Of a DNA stretch of 64,000 nucleotides, positions 44,821 through 54,092 are shown one piece after another. The notes beneath the pieces were generated by a model. That model was not told the DNA's origin. It did not search any database and worked only from the letters and a program-made list of their open reading frames with translations. Origin of the DNA: JAJFKX01 sp965230265 (GTDB lineage Bacteria; Pseudomonadota; Gammaproteobacteria; Xanthomonadales; Wenzhouxiangellaceae); contig OZ245999.1 in assembly GCA_965230265.1 (NCBI GenBank), positions 1,860,001 to 1,924,000 of the forward strand, in the 5' to 3' direction. The number at the start of each line of letters is the position of its first letter. Position 1 is the first letter of the stretch. The position numbers and the translations under genes are program-made.

Positions 44821-46476
44821 TTATGCCACAGGCTGAGTCATTTCACCCAGGCGTTTTGTCAAAATAGGGTTTTCACGATAATCAACCGGAGCCACCACCA
44901 GGCTTGGTCCTCGCTCACTAAACGCAGCCTGCAACGTTTGCTGTAAATCCTGACTGCGAGTCACAACATGACCATGCCAGCCAAAGGCTTCAGCGAGTTG
45001 CAACCAGTCCGGGTTACCAAAACTCAAATCGGTATGACGATCAAATTCATTTTCCTGCTTCCAGGCAATCAAACCATAGCCGCCGTCTTCCCATACCAAC
45101 ACCACAATGTCTGAGTTCAGGCGTTTAGCCGTTTCCATCTCTTGGACATTCATCATAAATCCACCATCACCACAGATCGCCAGTGTTTTTCTATCCGGAA
45201 AAACCAGGTCAGCCGCAATCACTCCAGGCAAAGCAAAACCCATTGAGCAGAAGCCATTGGGAATCAGGCAGGTATTGGGTTCATGACATTGGTAATGGCG
45301 GGCAATCCACATTTTATGTGCGCCGACATCAGACAACAGAATATCGTCTGGGCCCATTACCTGGCGAACATCCCACAGCATTTTTTGCGGTCGTATCGGA
45401 CCTTCTACATCATCCTTGGCATGCATGGAAAACTCTTCCTGCATACGCTCACGCATGGTCGCTTGTTGCGTCAGATCATAATCGGGCAGACCGCGCGCTC
45501 TAATCCGCTCATTGAGCATCCACAAAGTGTGTGCCAAATCACCAATCAATTCGACCTCCGGATGGTAATGCTCATCAATTTCTGCCGGCAGGAAATCAGC
45601 ATGAATAATGCGTTTATTCGATTTGGGATTCCACAAATGGGGATGGTATTCCACCATATCGAACCCCAGAGTGATCACCAGATCAGCTTCATCAATCACC
45701 AGGGTCGGCAAGTCTTTGCTGCCCAGCCCAATGGTGTACAGACAATACTCCGCATCCATATCCACAGCCCCTTTGGCCATAAAGGTACTAAGAACACCAA
45801 TGCCCGTGGCTTCACAAAAAGCACGCAACTGTTTACTGGCGCGTTTGCGAATGGTGCCATTACCAGCAATGATCACTGGCTTTTTGGCATTTTTTATCAG
45901 CTCAAAAGCCTGATCAGTAATCTTGTCATCCGGGCCTGGGCGGCGATATCGATGCACCGTCATCGGCTCAGCCTCGGTAGGATGTTTGGCCACATCCTCG
46001 GGCAGCTCAATATGTACTGCACCCGGCTTTTCACCACGTGCCACACGCACCGCCTTACGAATAATTTCCGGAATGGTGTCTGCGTTATAAACCGTCGCCG
46101 CCCATTTGGTGACCGGTTTAAACATATCCACCACATCCATAATCTGGTGTGATTCCTTGTGCAACCGGCTGGTCGCCCCCTGCCCGGTCAACGCCAGCAG
46201 CGGAGCGCGATCCATATTGGCATCGGCCACACCGGTAATCAGATTGGTTGCTCCGGGACCCAATGTTCCTAAACAGCCTGCAGGGTTACCGGTTAGGCGG
46301 CCATAAATTTCTGCCATAAACGCTGCGCCCTGTTCATGCCGTGTGAGAATAAAGCGAATCTTGTCAGACTTCTCCAGCGACATCATAAAATCAGCGTTTT
46401 CCTCACCAGGTACACCAAAGATGTACTCGACGCCTTCAACCTCCAGGCATTTTACAAATAAATCAGAGGCTTGCAT
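44821..46476 (-). CDS. AlsS-like (acetolactate synthase family) TPP enzyme
   Basis: This 551-residue TPP-dependent enzyme has the catalytic Glu in LTRHEQGAAFMAE, GTLGPGATNLITGVADANMD, LHKESHQIMDVVDMFKPVTKW, and the TPP/Mg motif GDGGFMMNVQEMETA. These stretches are nearer to catabolic acetolactate synthase (AlsS) than to the biosynthetic IlvB/IlvI, and no regulatory subunit gene follows. The product is therefore most likely acetolactate, but related carboligases or decarboxylases cannot be excluded. A strong AAGGAG site precedes ATG 46476. It is the first gene of a six-gene cluster. Confidence 0.85.
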   Translation of the reverse strand: MQASDLFVKCLEVEGVEYIFGVPGEENADFMMSLEKSDKIRFILTRHEQGAAFMAEIYGRLTGNPAGCLGTLGPGATNLITGVADANMDRAPLLALTGQGATSRLHKESHQIMDVVDMFKPVTKWAATVYNADTIPEIIRKAVRVARGEKPGAVHIELPEDVAKHPTEAEPMTVHRYRRPGPDDKITDQAFELIKNAKKPVIIAGNGTIRKRASKQLRAFCEATGIGVLSTFMAKGAVDMDAEYCLYTIGLGSKDLPTLVIDEADLVITLGFDMVEYHPHLWNPKSNKRIIHADFLPAEIDEHYHPEVELIGDLAHTLWMLNERIRARGLPDYDLTQQATMRERMQEEFSMHAKDDVEGPIRPQKMLWDVRQVMGPDDILLSDVGAHKMWIARHYQCHEPNTCLIPNGFCSMGFALPGVIAADLVFPDRKTLAICGDGGFMMNVQEMETAKRLNSDIVVLVWEDGGYGLIAWKQENEFDRHTDLSFGNPDWLQLAEAFGWHGHVVTRSQDLQQTLQAAFSERGPSLVVAPVDYRENPILTKRLGEMTQPVA

Positions 46477-46677
46477 TCACTTTCTCCTTACACTTAATGG
46501 CTTTCGAACTGGCTTAATCAAGTCCGAATTTCAGTCTTTGAATTAAACAGTGGCAATCAAAATGAGTACGCCGCCATGAATAACGTTGCACTATCTTACT
46601 CTAACTGTTTGATCTGCACTTTAAGCACTTTGGCCAGTTGCCACCAAAACCACTTTTAGCTTTGTACTTTTAGATAT

Positions 46678-47277
46678 TTAATCATTGGTTGGAAAACATA
46701 CCCCCGTGCCACCCAACCCACAGTATCCGTTTGGGTTTTTATCCAGGTATTGTTGGTGCATGTCTTCAGCATAACTAAAACAAGGCGCTGTACTGATCTG
46801 CGTCGTTATCGCGCCGCTATGACCCTGCTGGTTGAGTTGTTGCTGATAAGTTTGTGCGGATGCCAACGCTGCCTGTTGCTGCGATTCACTATAAGCAAAA
46901 ATGACTGAGCGATACTGCGAGCCAATATCATTGCCTTGTCGCATACCCTGAGTGGGGTTGTGTGATTCCCAAAAAATACTCAACAGCTTTTGATAGTTGA
47001 TGCTATCAGGCTCATAAACCACCAGTACGACTTCTGCATGTCCAGTGCTGCCCTGGCAGACTTTCCGGTAACCAGGGTTATCGGGTTTACCTCCTGCATA
47101 ACCAACGGCTGTTGTATACACACCTTTCTCCGACCAGAATTTACGCTCTGCCCCCCAGAAACATCCCATACCAAATACCGCAATGCCCATTTCATCAGGA
47201 AAAGGGGGCAATAAAGCGGTGCCCAAAACGGTATGCTGTTTTAGCTCAAACAGTGGTGAAGCATATTCAAATTTCAT
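46678..47277 (-). CDS. msrA: Peptide methionine sulfoxide reductase MsrA
   Basis: This 199-residue enzyme reduces methionine-S-sulfoxide in oxidised proteins. The catalytic Cys is in FGMGCFWGAERKFW, and YTTAVGYAGG, GHAEVV, FWESHNPTQG and the C-terminal CGLGGTGVCFP (resolving Cys) follow. The N-terminal ~40 residues preceding the core resemble longer gammaproteobacterial MsrA. ATG 47277 is chosen because similarity starts there; a longer open frame upstream is rejected. It stands alone. Confidence 0.94.
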   Translation of the reverse strand: MKFEYASPLFELKQHTVLGTALLPPFPDEMGIAVFGMGCFWGAERKFWSEKGVYTTAVGYAGGKPDNPGYRKVCQGSTGHAEVVLVVYEPDSINYQKLLSIFWESHNPTQGMRQGNDIGSQYRSVIFAYSESQQQAALASAQTYQQQLNQQGHSGAITTQISTAPCFSYAEDMHQQYLDKNPNGYCGLGGTGVCFPTND

Positions 47278-47965
47278 AATCGTTGCTTTGGTTTTGAAAC
47301 AGAAAGTATTCAAGTATAACCATGCTCTGTTTCCTGCAGGCCATACCGCCAATATTTTGCTTCGCGGGCAATCATAACAGCGAATAAATACTGGGCCTGA
47401 TTATTTATCACCTTTGAGACTAATTATTACTTTTTTGAGTCTTATGGATGCTCCTTTTAAACCAGCAGTCTGCCATATCAGCAATCGCAATAGTCGATCA
47501 AAACCACCGATGGTTTTTACTATGACCCAATGGTTTCAAACGCAGCGAGGCAACCAAAAAAACCTTATAAACCGATACAATTTTTAACTATTTAATTGTT
47601 ATATCAAGTGATTAATACCTTAAAAAAGGAGTTAAGGATAATTATTTACCAAGACAGCTATTGGCTAACTTATTGATAGAATTAATTTATTCAACATCGT
47701 TGACATAATCATTTTTATGTGAAGAAACACTAATTAAGCAATTTTTTTATTTTAATTTCGCTTTTAGGCGAGAGAATTCGCTCATTCGTTGCATATAGGT
47801 GATTGAGGTTAGCGTTAGACTATAGTCTTATAAAAAAATGTTCTAGTTAAATAACGCCTGGTTATAAAAGCTTAACTGTTTACTTTCCTCATGCCGTTCT
47901 AGCAACGGCGATTTAATAGATGGAGAAATCCAATAAAGAAAATTATTTACATGGAGAAAATAATC
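47278..47965. other. AT-rich gap with palindromes, no clear gene
   Basis: This stretch of nearly 700 bp, clearly AT-richer than its neighbours, separates divergent msrA and the subtilase gene. No convincing gene is seen. It holds a perfect stem-loop AAAACCA-CCGA-TGGTTTT followed by a T (47500-47518), a 12-bp palindrome AGACTATAGTCT (47817-47828), and a small hairpin GCCGTT/AACGGC (47893-47909) in the likely protease leader. A TTGACA at 47700-47705 has no good -10 box at the right distance. It could hide a small RNA or a regulated promoter. Confidence 0.5.
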
Positions 47966-49822
47966 ATGTCATTAGACAAGTTTAGAGGTACAGGAAGTCA
48001 GTCAGAGAGGTCTTGTTTTGCAACACTATCCAAAACAGCACTGCTCGCGTCTGTCTGTTTGTTTTCCGTCAGTGGTTTTGCCGCCGGAAAAGCCATTGAG
48101 CTGACCGCAGCCGAACAGGTCAAACAACAGCAAGCCAACACTACTCGCTATCTGGCATCGCCCAATGCCAGCAAAGTGATTCCTAATCAATACATTGTTG
48201 TACTCGATGAAAACCGCATCGCTGAAAACACTCGCGGCCCAGTGGATATGGCCAGTGCAGTCGCTGACTTTGCCTTTGATGCGCAATACAGCATGAATGC
48301 ACAGATACTGCACCAGTACAGCGGTGGGGTTAATGGTGTCGCGATGACCATTGAACCAGAACAACTAGGCAAATTACTGGCCAACCCATTGGTCAAATAC
48401 ATCGAAGAAGATACGATTTCAGAATTGAACATCGTTCAAAACAACCCACCCAGTTATGGACTGGATCGCATTGATGAGCGCTCACTGCCTCTGGATAATG
48501 TGTATAACTCCACACAAACCGGTGCTGGTGTTAATGTTTATATTATTGATACAGGCATCGACCTGGATCACCCAAACTTTACTGGCCGAATAGTCTTCGG
48601 TTTTGATTCTATTGGCGATGGCCGCAACGGCAACGATTGCCAGGGCCATGGTACCCATGTAGCAGGTACCGCCACCAGCGAAAGTTTTGGTGTTGCCAAA
48701 GATGCCACCGTGTTTGCGGTACGTGTGTTTGGTTGCGCCAGCACCACAACAACATCTGCCATTATCGCCGGCATGAATTGGGTCAATAACAATCGCCAGT
48801 TACCAGCCGTCGTCAATATGAGTCTGGGCGGCCCTGTTAACACCACTCAAAATAACCTGGTACAAAGCATGACCAACAACGGTATTACTGTGGTCGTGGC
48901 GGCAGGCAATGAAAGTCAAAATGCCTGTAACCGCTCGCCAGCCAGCGCTCCAGCAGCGATTACAGTGGCATCATCCACCAGCTCTGATTCGCGTTCAGGC
49001 TTCTCAAATTTCGGCTCATGTGTCGATATCTTTGCCCCCGGTTCCAGCATCACTTCAACCTGGTTAAACGGTGGCACCAACACCATCAGCGGAACCTCAA
49101 TGGCCAGCCCGCATGTGGCCGGCGCTGCTGCGTTGGTCTTAGATTCCAACCCCAGTCTGTCACCAAACGCTGTGACCAGTAACCTGCTGAACAATGCCAC
49201 CACAGGTGCCATCAGTGGTACCAATGGTTCGCCTAACCGGCTGCTGTACATGGCTCACCTGAACAGTGGCGGCGGCGGTGGCGGCGGTGGTTCTTGCTCG
49301 TTTGAAGATGATTTCGGTACTTCAACCGGTTGGACCATCGATGGCGCCAGCACTTGCAGCACAGGTACCTATGTACGGGGTAACCCGAACTTCCAGTCAA
49401 CCAGTGGTGTCACCACCCAGGTCGGCGGTGACTCGGATGGCAATAACTTTGCAGTATTCACTGCCAGTAACAGCAGTGTTGGTAATGCAGATGTAGATGG
49501 TGGTGTCTGTATCGCTCGCTCACCAACCATTTCTGTTGGCCAAAGTTCAACCTTGTCATTTGACTGGTTCCACGGTCAACGCGACACCGGTGATGATCCT
49601 AGTGGCGATTTCTTCCGGGTTCAGTATTCACTTAATGGCGGTTCAAGCTTCATCAACGCTGTTAATCTCGGCGACAATCGCAGAAATGCCTCATGGACCA
49701 CTACAACCCGCAGTATTCCTGCCGGTTCCAATGTGGTTTTGCGCATCAGCACCAGTGATGGCGCAGGCCCGGGTGACATCATTGAAGGTGGCATCGATAA
49801 CGTATCGATCTGCTCTCAGTAA
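47966..49822 (+). CDS. Secreted subtilisin-like (S8) protease
   Basis: This 618-residue preproenzyme has a long signal peptide (hydrophobic core TALLASVCLFSVSGFAA, ~28-46), an inhibitor I9 propeptide (~75-155, with IPNQYIVVLDENRI and KYIEEDTI), and an S8 catalytic domain with Asp in VYIIDTGIDLDHP, His in GHGTHVAGTA and Ser in SGTSMASPHVAGAAAL, as in proteinase K-like enzymes. A run of eight glycines (~residue 430) then leads to a ~175-residue C-terminal beta-rich domain with four or more cysteines that I do not recognise. ATG 47966 is preferred, since GGAG lies 9 bases upstream; ATG 47951 is possible. A terminator follows. Confidence 0.92.
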   Translation: MSLDKFRGTGSQSERSCFATLSKTALLASVCLFSVSGFAAGKAIELTAAEQVKQQQANTTRYLASPNASKVIPNQYIVVLDENRIAENTRGPVDMASAVADFAFDAQYSMNAQILHQYSGGVNGVAMTIEPEQLGKLLANPLVKYIEEDTISELNIVQNNPPSYGLDRIDERSLPLDNVYNSTQTGAGVNVYIIDTGIDLDHPNFTGRIVFGFDSIGDGRNGNDCQGHGTHVAGTATSESFGVAKDATVFAVRVFGCASTTTTSAIIAGMNWVNNNRQLPAVVNMSLGGPVNTTQNNLVQSMTNNGITVVVAAGNESQNACNRSPASAPAAITVASSTSSDSRSGFSNFGSCVDIFAPGSSITSTWLNGGTNTISGTSMASPHVAGAAALVLDSNPSLSPNAVTSNLLNNATTGAISGTNGSPNRLLYMAHLNSGGGGGGGGSCSFEDDFGTSTGWTIDGASTCSTGTYVRGNPNFQSTSGVTTQVGGDSDGNNFAVFTASNSSVGNADVDGGVCIARSPTISVGQSSTLSFDWFHGQRDTGDDPSGDFFRVQYSLNGGSSFINAVNLGDNRRNASWTTTTRSIPAGSNVVLRISTSDGAGPGDIIEGGIDNVSICSQ

Positions 49823-49851
49823 AAGAAAAAGTAACTAGCCAACTAATGATT

Positions 49852-49876
49852 GCGGGGCCACCGGTCCCGCTTTTTT
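49852..49876 (+). terminator. Rho-independent terminator of the protease gene
   Basis: GCGGGGCC and GGTCCCGC form an 8-bp stem (one G-U pair) with an ACC loop, followed by six T. It lies 29 bp after the protease stop and just before the convergent uvrB end. Confidence 0.85.
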
Positions 49877-49888
49877 CAACGCCGTCGA

Positions 49889-51922
49889 TTACAGACCGAA
49901 ACCCGCTTTTCTCACCTGCTTGATTTCATCACGAATTCGCGCTGCTTCTTCAAACTCCAGGTTTTCGGCATGGTCATACATTTGCTTTTCAAGCTGTGCG
50001 ATTGTGCGTGCCGCCTGTTTGAGTTCCTGTCGAGGTTGGGCCAGGTAACTCTTTTTGGATTCAGCGGCTTTGCTTCTTTGCGCCGCCTTGTCACTGACGA
50101 CTTTATGTGCCGGGCTGGCATGGGCACTTTGCATAATATCGCCGATCGATTTTTTGATGGTTTGCGGTGTAATGCCGTGCTTTTTATTGTAGGCCAGCTG
50201 CTTTTCGCGGCGACGATCGGTTTCGCTGATCGCTCGCTGCATGCTTCCAGTGATTTTATCGGCATACAAAATGGCCTTGCCTTCTGCATTTCTTGCAGCA
50301 CGACCGATGGTTTGAATCAGTGAGCCTTCCGAGCGTAAAAAACCCTCCTTATCAGCATCCAGGATTGCTACCAGAGAAACCTCGGGCATATCCAGACCTT
50401 CGCGCAATAGATTGATTCCCACCAGCACATCAAACACACCCAAGCGTAAATCGCGAATAATTTCCACACGCTCAACCGTATCAATATCCGAATGCAAATA
50501 ACGCACTTTGACACCATGCTCAGATAAATACTCGGTTAGGTTTTCTGCCATGCGTTTGGTCAGCGTGGTAATCAACACCCTGTCACCTCGAGCGGTGCGC
50601 AGATTGATTTCTGACATCACATCATCTACCTGACTAGCGACAGGGCGAACTTCTACCTCAGGGTCAATCAAGCCGGTTGGGCGCACCAGTTGTTCAGCCA
50701 CCACCTTGGATAAACCCAGCTCATAAGGCCGGGGTGTGGCGGAAACATAAATGGTTTGTGGTGCACCATTGGACCACTCTTCAAACTTCAGGGGCCGGTT
50801 GTCCAATGCTGAAGGCAATCGAAAACCATACTCCACCAGGGTTTCCTTACGGGAGCGATCCCCTTTGTACATCGCGCCAATCTGCGGCACCATGACATGG
50901 CTTTCATCCAAAATTAACAGCGCATCATCGGGCAGGTAGTTGTACAAGGTGGGTGGCGGTTCACCTGGCTGGCAGCCGGTTAAGTGGCGCGAATAATTTT
51001 CCACACCGGTGCAGTAGCCCAATTCCAGCATCATTTCCAAGTCAAACTTGGTACGTTGTTCCAGTCGTTGTGCTTCCAATAAACGATTGTTATTTCGCAA
51101 CAACTCCAAGCGTTCGGCCAGTTCAACTTTAATGGCCTCAACCGCATCCAGCACAACTTGTCGGGGGGTAACGTAATGGGATTTAGGAAAGATGGTTAAA
51201 TCCTGATATTGATCCAATACTTCACCCGTCAATGGGTCAAACATCGACAAGCTTTCCACTTCCTCGTCAAACAATTCAATCCGTACCGCCTCTGAGTCGG
51301 AATCGCCTGGAAATACATCGATAATGTCACCACGTACTCGATACGTCCCGCGACGCAACTCCATATCATTACGTGCGTATTGCATTTCTGCCAGGCGGCG
51401 TAGAATTTGCCGTTGGTCAATCTTCGAACCACGCTCCAGTTTGAGCGTCATTTGCATAAATGAACTGGGATCACCCAATCCATAAATAGCCGACACGGTT
51501 GCCACAATCAATGCATCGCGACGCTGCAATAAAGCTTTGGTGGCAGATAAGCGCATCTGTTCAATATGTTCATTAATACTGGAGTCTTTTTCGATGTAAG
51601 TATCGCTGCTGGGCACATAGGCTTCTGGCTGGTAATAGTCGTAATAACTGACAAAATACTCCACTGCATTGTTTGGGAAATAATCACGAAACTCACCATA
51701 CAGCTGCGCTGCCAGCGTTTTATTGGGAGCCATGACCAACGTTGGCCGCTGCAACTCTGCGATAACATTGGCCATGGTGAAGGTTTTGCCGGAGCCGGTT
51801 ACCCCTAATAAAGTCAAATCCTGTTGGCCTTCACGCAAACCAGCATTGAGCTGTTTTATTGCTTCGGGCTGATCACCGGAAGGTTTGTATTGAGAAGCGA
51901 GCTGAAACTGCCGTGCTGCCAT
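49889..51922 (-). CDS. uvrB: Excinuclease ABC subunit B
   Basis: This 677-residue DNA-repair helicase-like protein loads UvrC at lesions. It has Walker A GVTGSGKTFT, the beta-hairpin YYDYYQPEAYVP that probes DNA, LILDESHVMVPQ (DEAD-like box), VSATPRPYEL, LVGINLLREGLDMPEVSLVAILDADKEGF, QTIGRAARN, and a C-terminal UVR domain (QLEKQMYDHAENLEFEEAARIRDE). Length is normal. It is divergent from the aminotransferase, as in Pseudomonas. Confidence 0.97.
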   Translation of the reverse strand: MAARQFQLASQYKPSGDQPEAIKQLNAGLREGQQDLTLLGVTGSGKTFTMANVIAELQRPTLVMAPNKTLAAQLYGEFRDYFPNNAVEYFVSYYDYYQPEAYVPSSDTYIEKDSSINEHIEQMRLSATKALLQRRDALIVATVSAIYGLGDPSSFMQMTLKLERGSKIDQRQILRRLAEMQYARNDMELRRGTYRVRGDIIDVFPGDSDSEAVRIELFDEEVESLSMFDPLTGEVLDQYQDLTIFPKSHYVTPRQVVLDAVEAIKVELAERLELLRNNNRLLEAQRLEQRTKFDLEMMLELGYCTGVENYSRHLTGCQPGEPPPTLYNYLPDDALLILDESHVMVPQIGAMYKGDRSRKETLVEYGFRLPSALDNRPLKFEEWSNGAPQTIYVSATPRPYELGLSKVVAEQLVRPTGLIDPEVEVRPVASQVDDVMSEINLRTARGDRVLITTLTKRMAENLTEYLSEHGVKVRYLHSDIDTVERVEIIRDLRLGVFDVLVGINLLREGLDMPEVSLVAILDADKEGFLRSEGSLIQTIGRAARNAEGKAILYADKITGSMQRAISETDRRREKQLAYNKKHGITPQTIKKSIGDIMQSAHASPAHKVVSDKAAQRSKAAESKKSYLAQPRQELKQAARTIAQLEKQMYDHAENLEFEEAARIRDEIKQVRKAGFGL

Positions 51923-52164
51923 GATGAGTATTGAATTACCTGTCGGTCAACGGAACATTTTTCGCTGTGCGAAAGCCAACAGACGATTATAACGACTCTA
52001 AACCCCTTACTGTACATCAGCCAATCGCTGCAATTGCCACACAAAGGAAAATATGACCTTACCTACCGGTTGGTCACTTGGCTTTTAATCAATCTTTAGT
52101 GCAACAATGCATTCTGCTGGAGGGGCAAGATTGTTATCATATGCGGCGACTCTAGCAACCTCAC

Positions 52165-52170
52165 TATAAT
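52165..52170 (+). promoter_or_regulatory. Candidate -10 box for the aminotransferase gene
   Basis: A perfect TATAAT ends 14 bp before ATG 52185, with no recognisable -35 box at 17 bp. If used, the mRNA leader is about 8 nt. Confidence 0.4.
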
Positions 52171-52184
52171 CGTGAAGACAAGCC

Positions 52185-53369
52185 ATGCAATTAGCTGATC
52201 GCCTGCAACAAATAAAACCCTCAGCCACACTAGCCGTTGCTGCCAAGGCAGCAGAGCTAAAAGCGGCAGGTCACAATGTCATCGGCCTTGGAACTGGAGA
52301 ACCGGATTTCCCCACGCCACAGACTGCCTGTGACGCTGCAATTGAAGCCATGCGAGACGGGCAAACCAAATATACGGCAGTAGACGGTACGGCAGAATTG
52401 AAGCGCGCCATCATTGGCAAGTTCAAGCGCGATAACGCATTGCTGTTTGATCCCAGCGAAGTCATCGTCTCAACGGGTGCTAAGCAGTGTTTATTCAATA
52501 TGCTGCTGGCCATGATTAACCCTGGTGACGAAGTACTGATACCGACGCCTAGCTGGGTATCATACCCGGATATGGTGCGCCTGGCCGGTGGCATACCAGT
52601 GGAAGTGTTTGCCGGTGACCAACAAAACTTTAAGATCAGTGCCGAACAGCTCAATCAAGCCATTACCCCGAAAACCCGCCTGCTGATGTTGAACTCGCCC
52701 AGTAACCCCACTGGCATGGCATACAGCAAAACCGAATATCAAAAACTGGCGGAAGTATTGGAACAGCATCCCAATGTTGCCATCAGCAGTGATGAAATTT
52801 ATGAGCATATTTATTGGGGGGATGAGCCCTTTATCAGTTTTGGCAGCGCCTGTCCGCAACTGCGCGACCGCACCATGCTGGTCAATGGTGTCTCCAAAGT
52901 GTACGCCATGACCGGCTGGCGCATCGGTTATTTAGCTGGCCCGGAAGCCCTGGTTAAGGCCATGCGCAAACTACAGAGCCAATCCACATCCAATGCCTGT
53001 TCAATTGCGCAGGCTGCGGCTGCGTCAGCCATCAATGGTGAGCAGTCCAGTGTGAGCCAGATGCGTGACGAATTTAAACGTCGACACGATTGGATGATCC
53101 AGGCTCTAAATGGCATTCCTGGCGTCAGCTGTAAAAGCTGCGATGGTGCATTCTATGCTTTCCCCTCTTTTGCTGAGGCCATTATCAATTTGCCAGGTGT
53201 CAGCGATGACAGTCAGATGGCCGAATGGCTGCTGGAACATGCCCAAGTAGCAGTAGTACCGGGGGGCGCGTTTGGTGCGCCTGGTCACCTGCGTCTTTCC
53301 TACGCTACCGATATGGACACATTACAGGAAGCCATTGGCCGAATTCGCAAGGCCATGGAAAAAGCTTGA
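52185..53369 (+). CDS. Aspartate aminotransferase (class I-gamma)
   Basis: This 394-residue PLP aminotransferase has GLGTGEPDFPTP at the N terminus, STGAKQCLFN, LNSPSNPTGMAY, SSDEIYEHIYW, the PLP lysine in NGVSKVYAMTGWRIGYLAG and the substrate-binding Arg in HLRLSYATD. This subgroup includes aspartate/prephenate aminotransferases, so the preferred amino acid is probably aspartate but is not certain. The start is supported by alignment to family members. It lies alone across 262 bp from uvrB. Confidence 0.9.
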   Translation: MQLADRLQQIKPSATLAVAAKAAELKAAGHNVIGLGTGEPDFPTPQTACDAAIEAMRDGQTKYTAVDGTAELKRAIIGKFKRDNALLFDPSEVIVSTGAKQCLFNMLLAMINPGDEVLIPTPSWVSYPDMVRLAGGIPVEVFAGDQQNFKISAEQLNQAITPKTRLLMLNSPSNPTGMAYSKTEYQKLAEVLEQHPNVAISSDEIYEHIYWGDEPFISFGSACPQLRDRTMLVNGVSKVYAMTGWRIGYLAGPEALVKAMRKLQSQSTSNACSIAQAAAASAINGEQSSVSQMRDEFKRRHDWMIQALNGIPGVSCKSCDGAFYAFPSFAEAIINLPGVSDDSQMAEWLLEHAQVAVVPGGAFGAPGHLRLSYATDMDTLQEAIGRIRKAMEKA

Positions 53370-53390
53370 TCAAAGCTGTTTGTACGTCAG

Positions 53391-53465
53391 CCATAACCTT
53401 TATGCCGGGTTATGGTCACCATTGGAATTAGGTTTTACACAGATGCCACACCAGACTGTGTAACC
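53391..53465. terminator. Two inverted repeats after the aminotransferase
   Basis: CCATAACC/GGTTATGG (53391-53415) and GGTTTTACACAG/CTGTGTAACC (53431-53465, with a TT bulge) form two stem-loops in the 106-bp gap between convergent genes. Neither has a T run, so termination is only a guess. Confidence 0.4.
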
Positions 53466-53475
53466 CTATGGTAAA

Positions 53476-53877
53476 TTAGCCAACGCTTTTACTGCGCATA
53501 GTCACTATCCAGGCCAGTAAAGCAATCCCGCCAACAGCAGCAGCCGAGAACCACAATGGGTGTGGAATCATTACCACGTTGGCAATGGTGGCAGCCAACA
53601 TTAGCGCACCGATAACCAAACCATTGCGAACAGCACCCATTGGCGCTATCCAGTTCGCCACTATGATTCCAATGACTGTTCCCAGGTAATAAGAAACCAG
53701 CACCAACAGCAATGCTGGCAGCGGCGCACTGGCTATGTAGGTACCCAATTGTTCTGCGTCATTAATATCCAGCCCCGAAGGCAATGGATAAAGCATATGA
53801 GAAACGCGTTGAACCAACGAAACAACAGCAAAAGCAGCCGCCAAACCTGCAACAATGGCGAGAATATTTTTGATCAC
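53476..53877 (-). CDS. Small membrane protein (four helices)
   Basis: This 133-residue protein has four hydrophobic segments: ILAIVAGLAAAFAVVSLV, LPALLLVLVSYYLGTVIGIIVA, LVIGALMLAATIANVVMI and WFSAAAVGGIALLAWIV. Between the first two lies a short polar stretch GLDINDAEQLGTYIAS. I do not recognise a characterised family. It is convergent with the aminotransferase and divergent from the prepilin-like gene. Confidence 0.7.
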   Translation of the reverse strand: MIKNILAIVAGLAAAFAVVSLVQRVSHMLYPLPSGLDINDAEQLGTYIASAPLPALLLVLVSYYLGTVIGIIVANWIAPMGAVRNGLVIGALMLAATIANVVMIPHPLWFSAAAVGGIALLAWIVTMRSKSVG

Positions 53878-54092
53878 TACTCATTCACTCCTGTACTTCC
53901 AATCAGACACTTCAACATACCTCTGGGTGATGCTATTCCCGGCAAACACCGGGCCATACCACAATGCCAAAACCGGCGTCAGAAATTTCCTACATTGATC
54001 GAGATAATTTCCTACAAAAACCAAAGAATAAAGCCATAGTTAAACCCTGACCTGTTTCTCCAGAATAGCACCATGGTATGTGGAGAAACATA

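Noticed and set aside
45283..46152. Long open frame of 289 codons on the plus strand
   Set aside because: It lies wholly antisense to the AlsS-like gene, whose protein has clear family motifs; the frame has no recognisable domain.
47700..47728. TTGACA as a -35 box for the subtilase gene
   Set aside because: No acceptable -10 hexamer lies 16-18 bp downstream.
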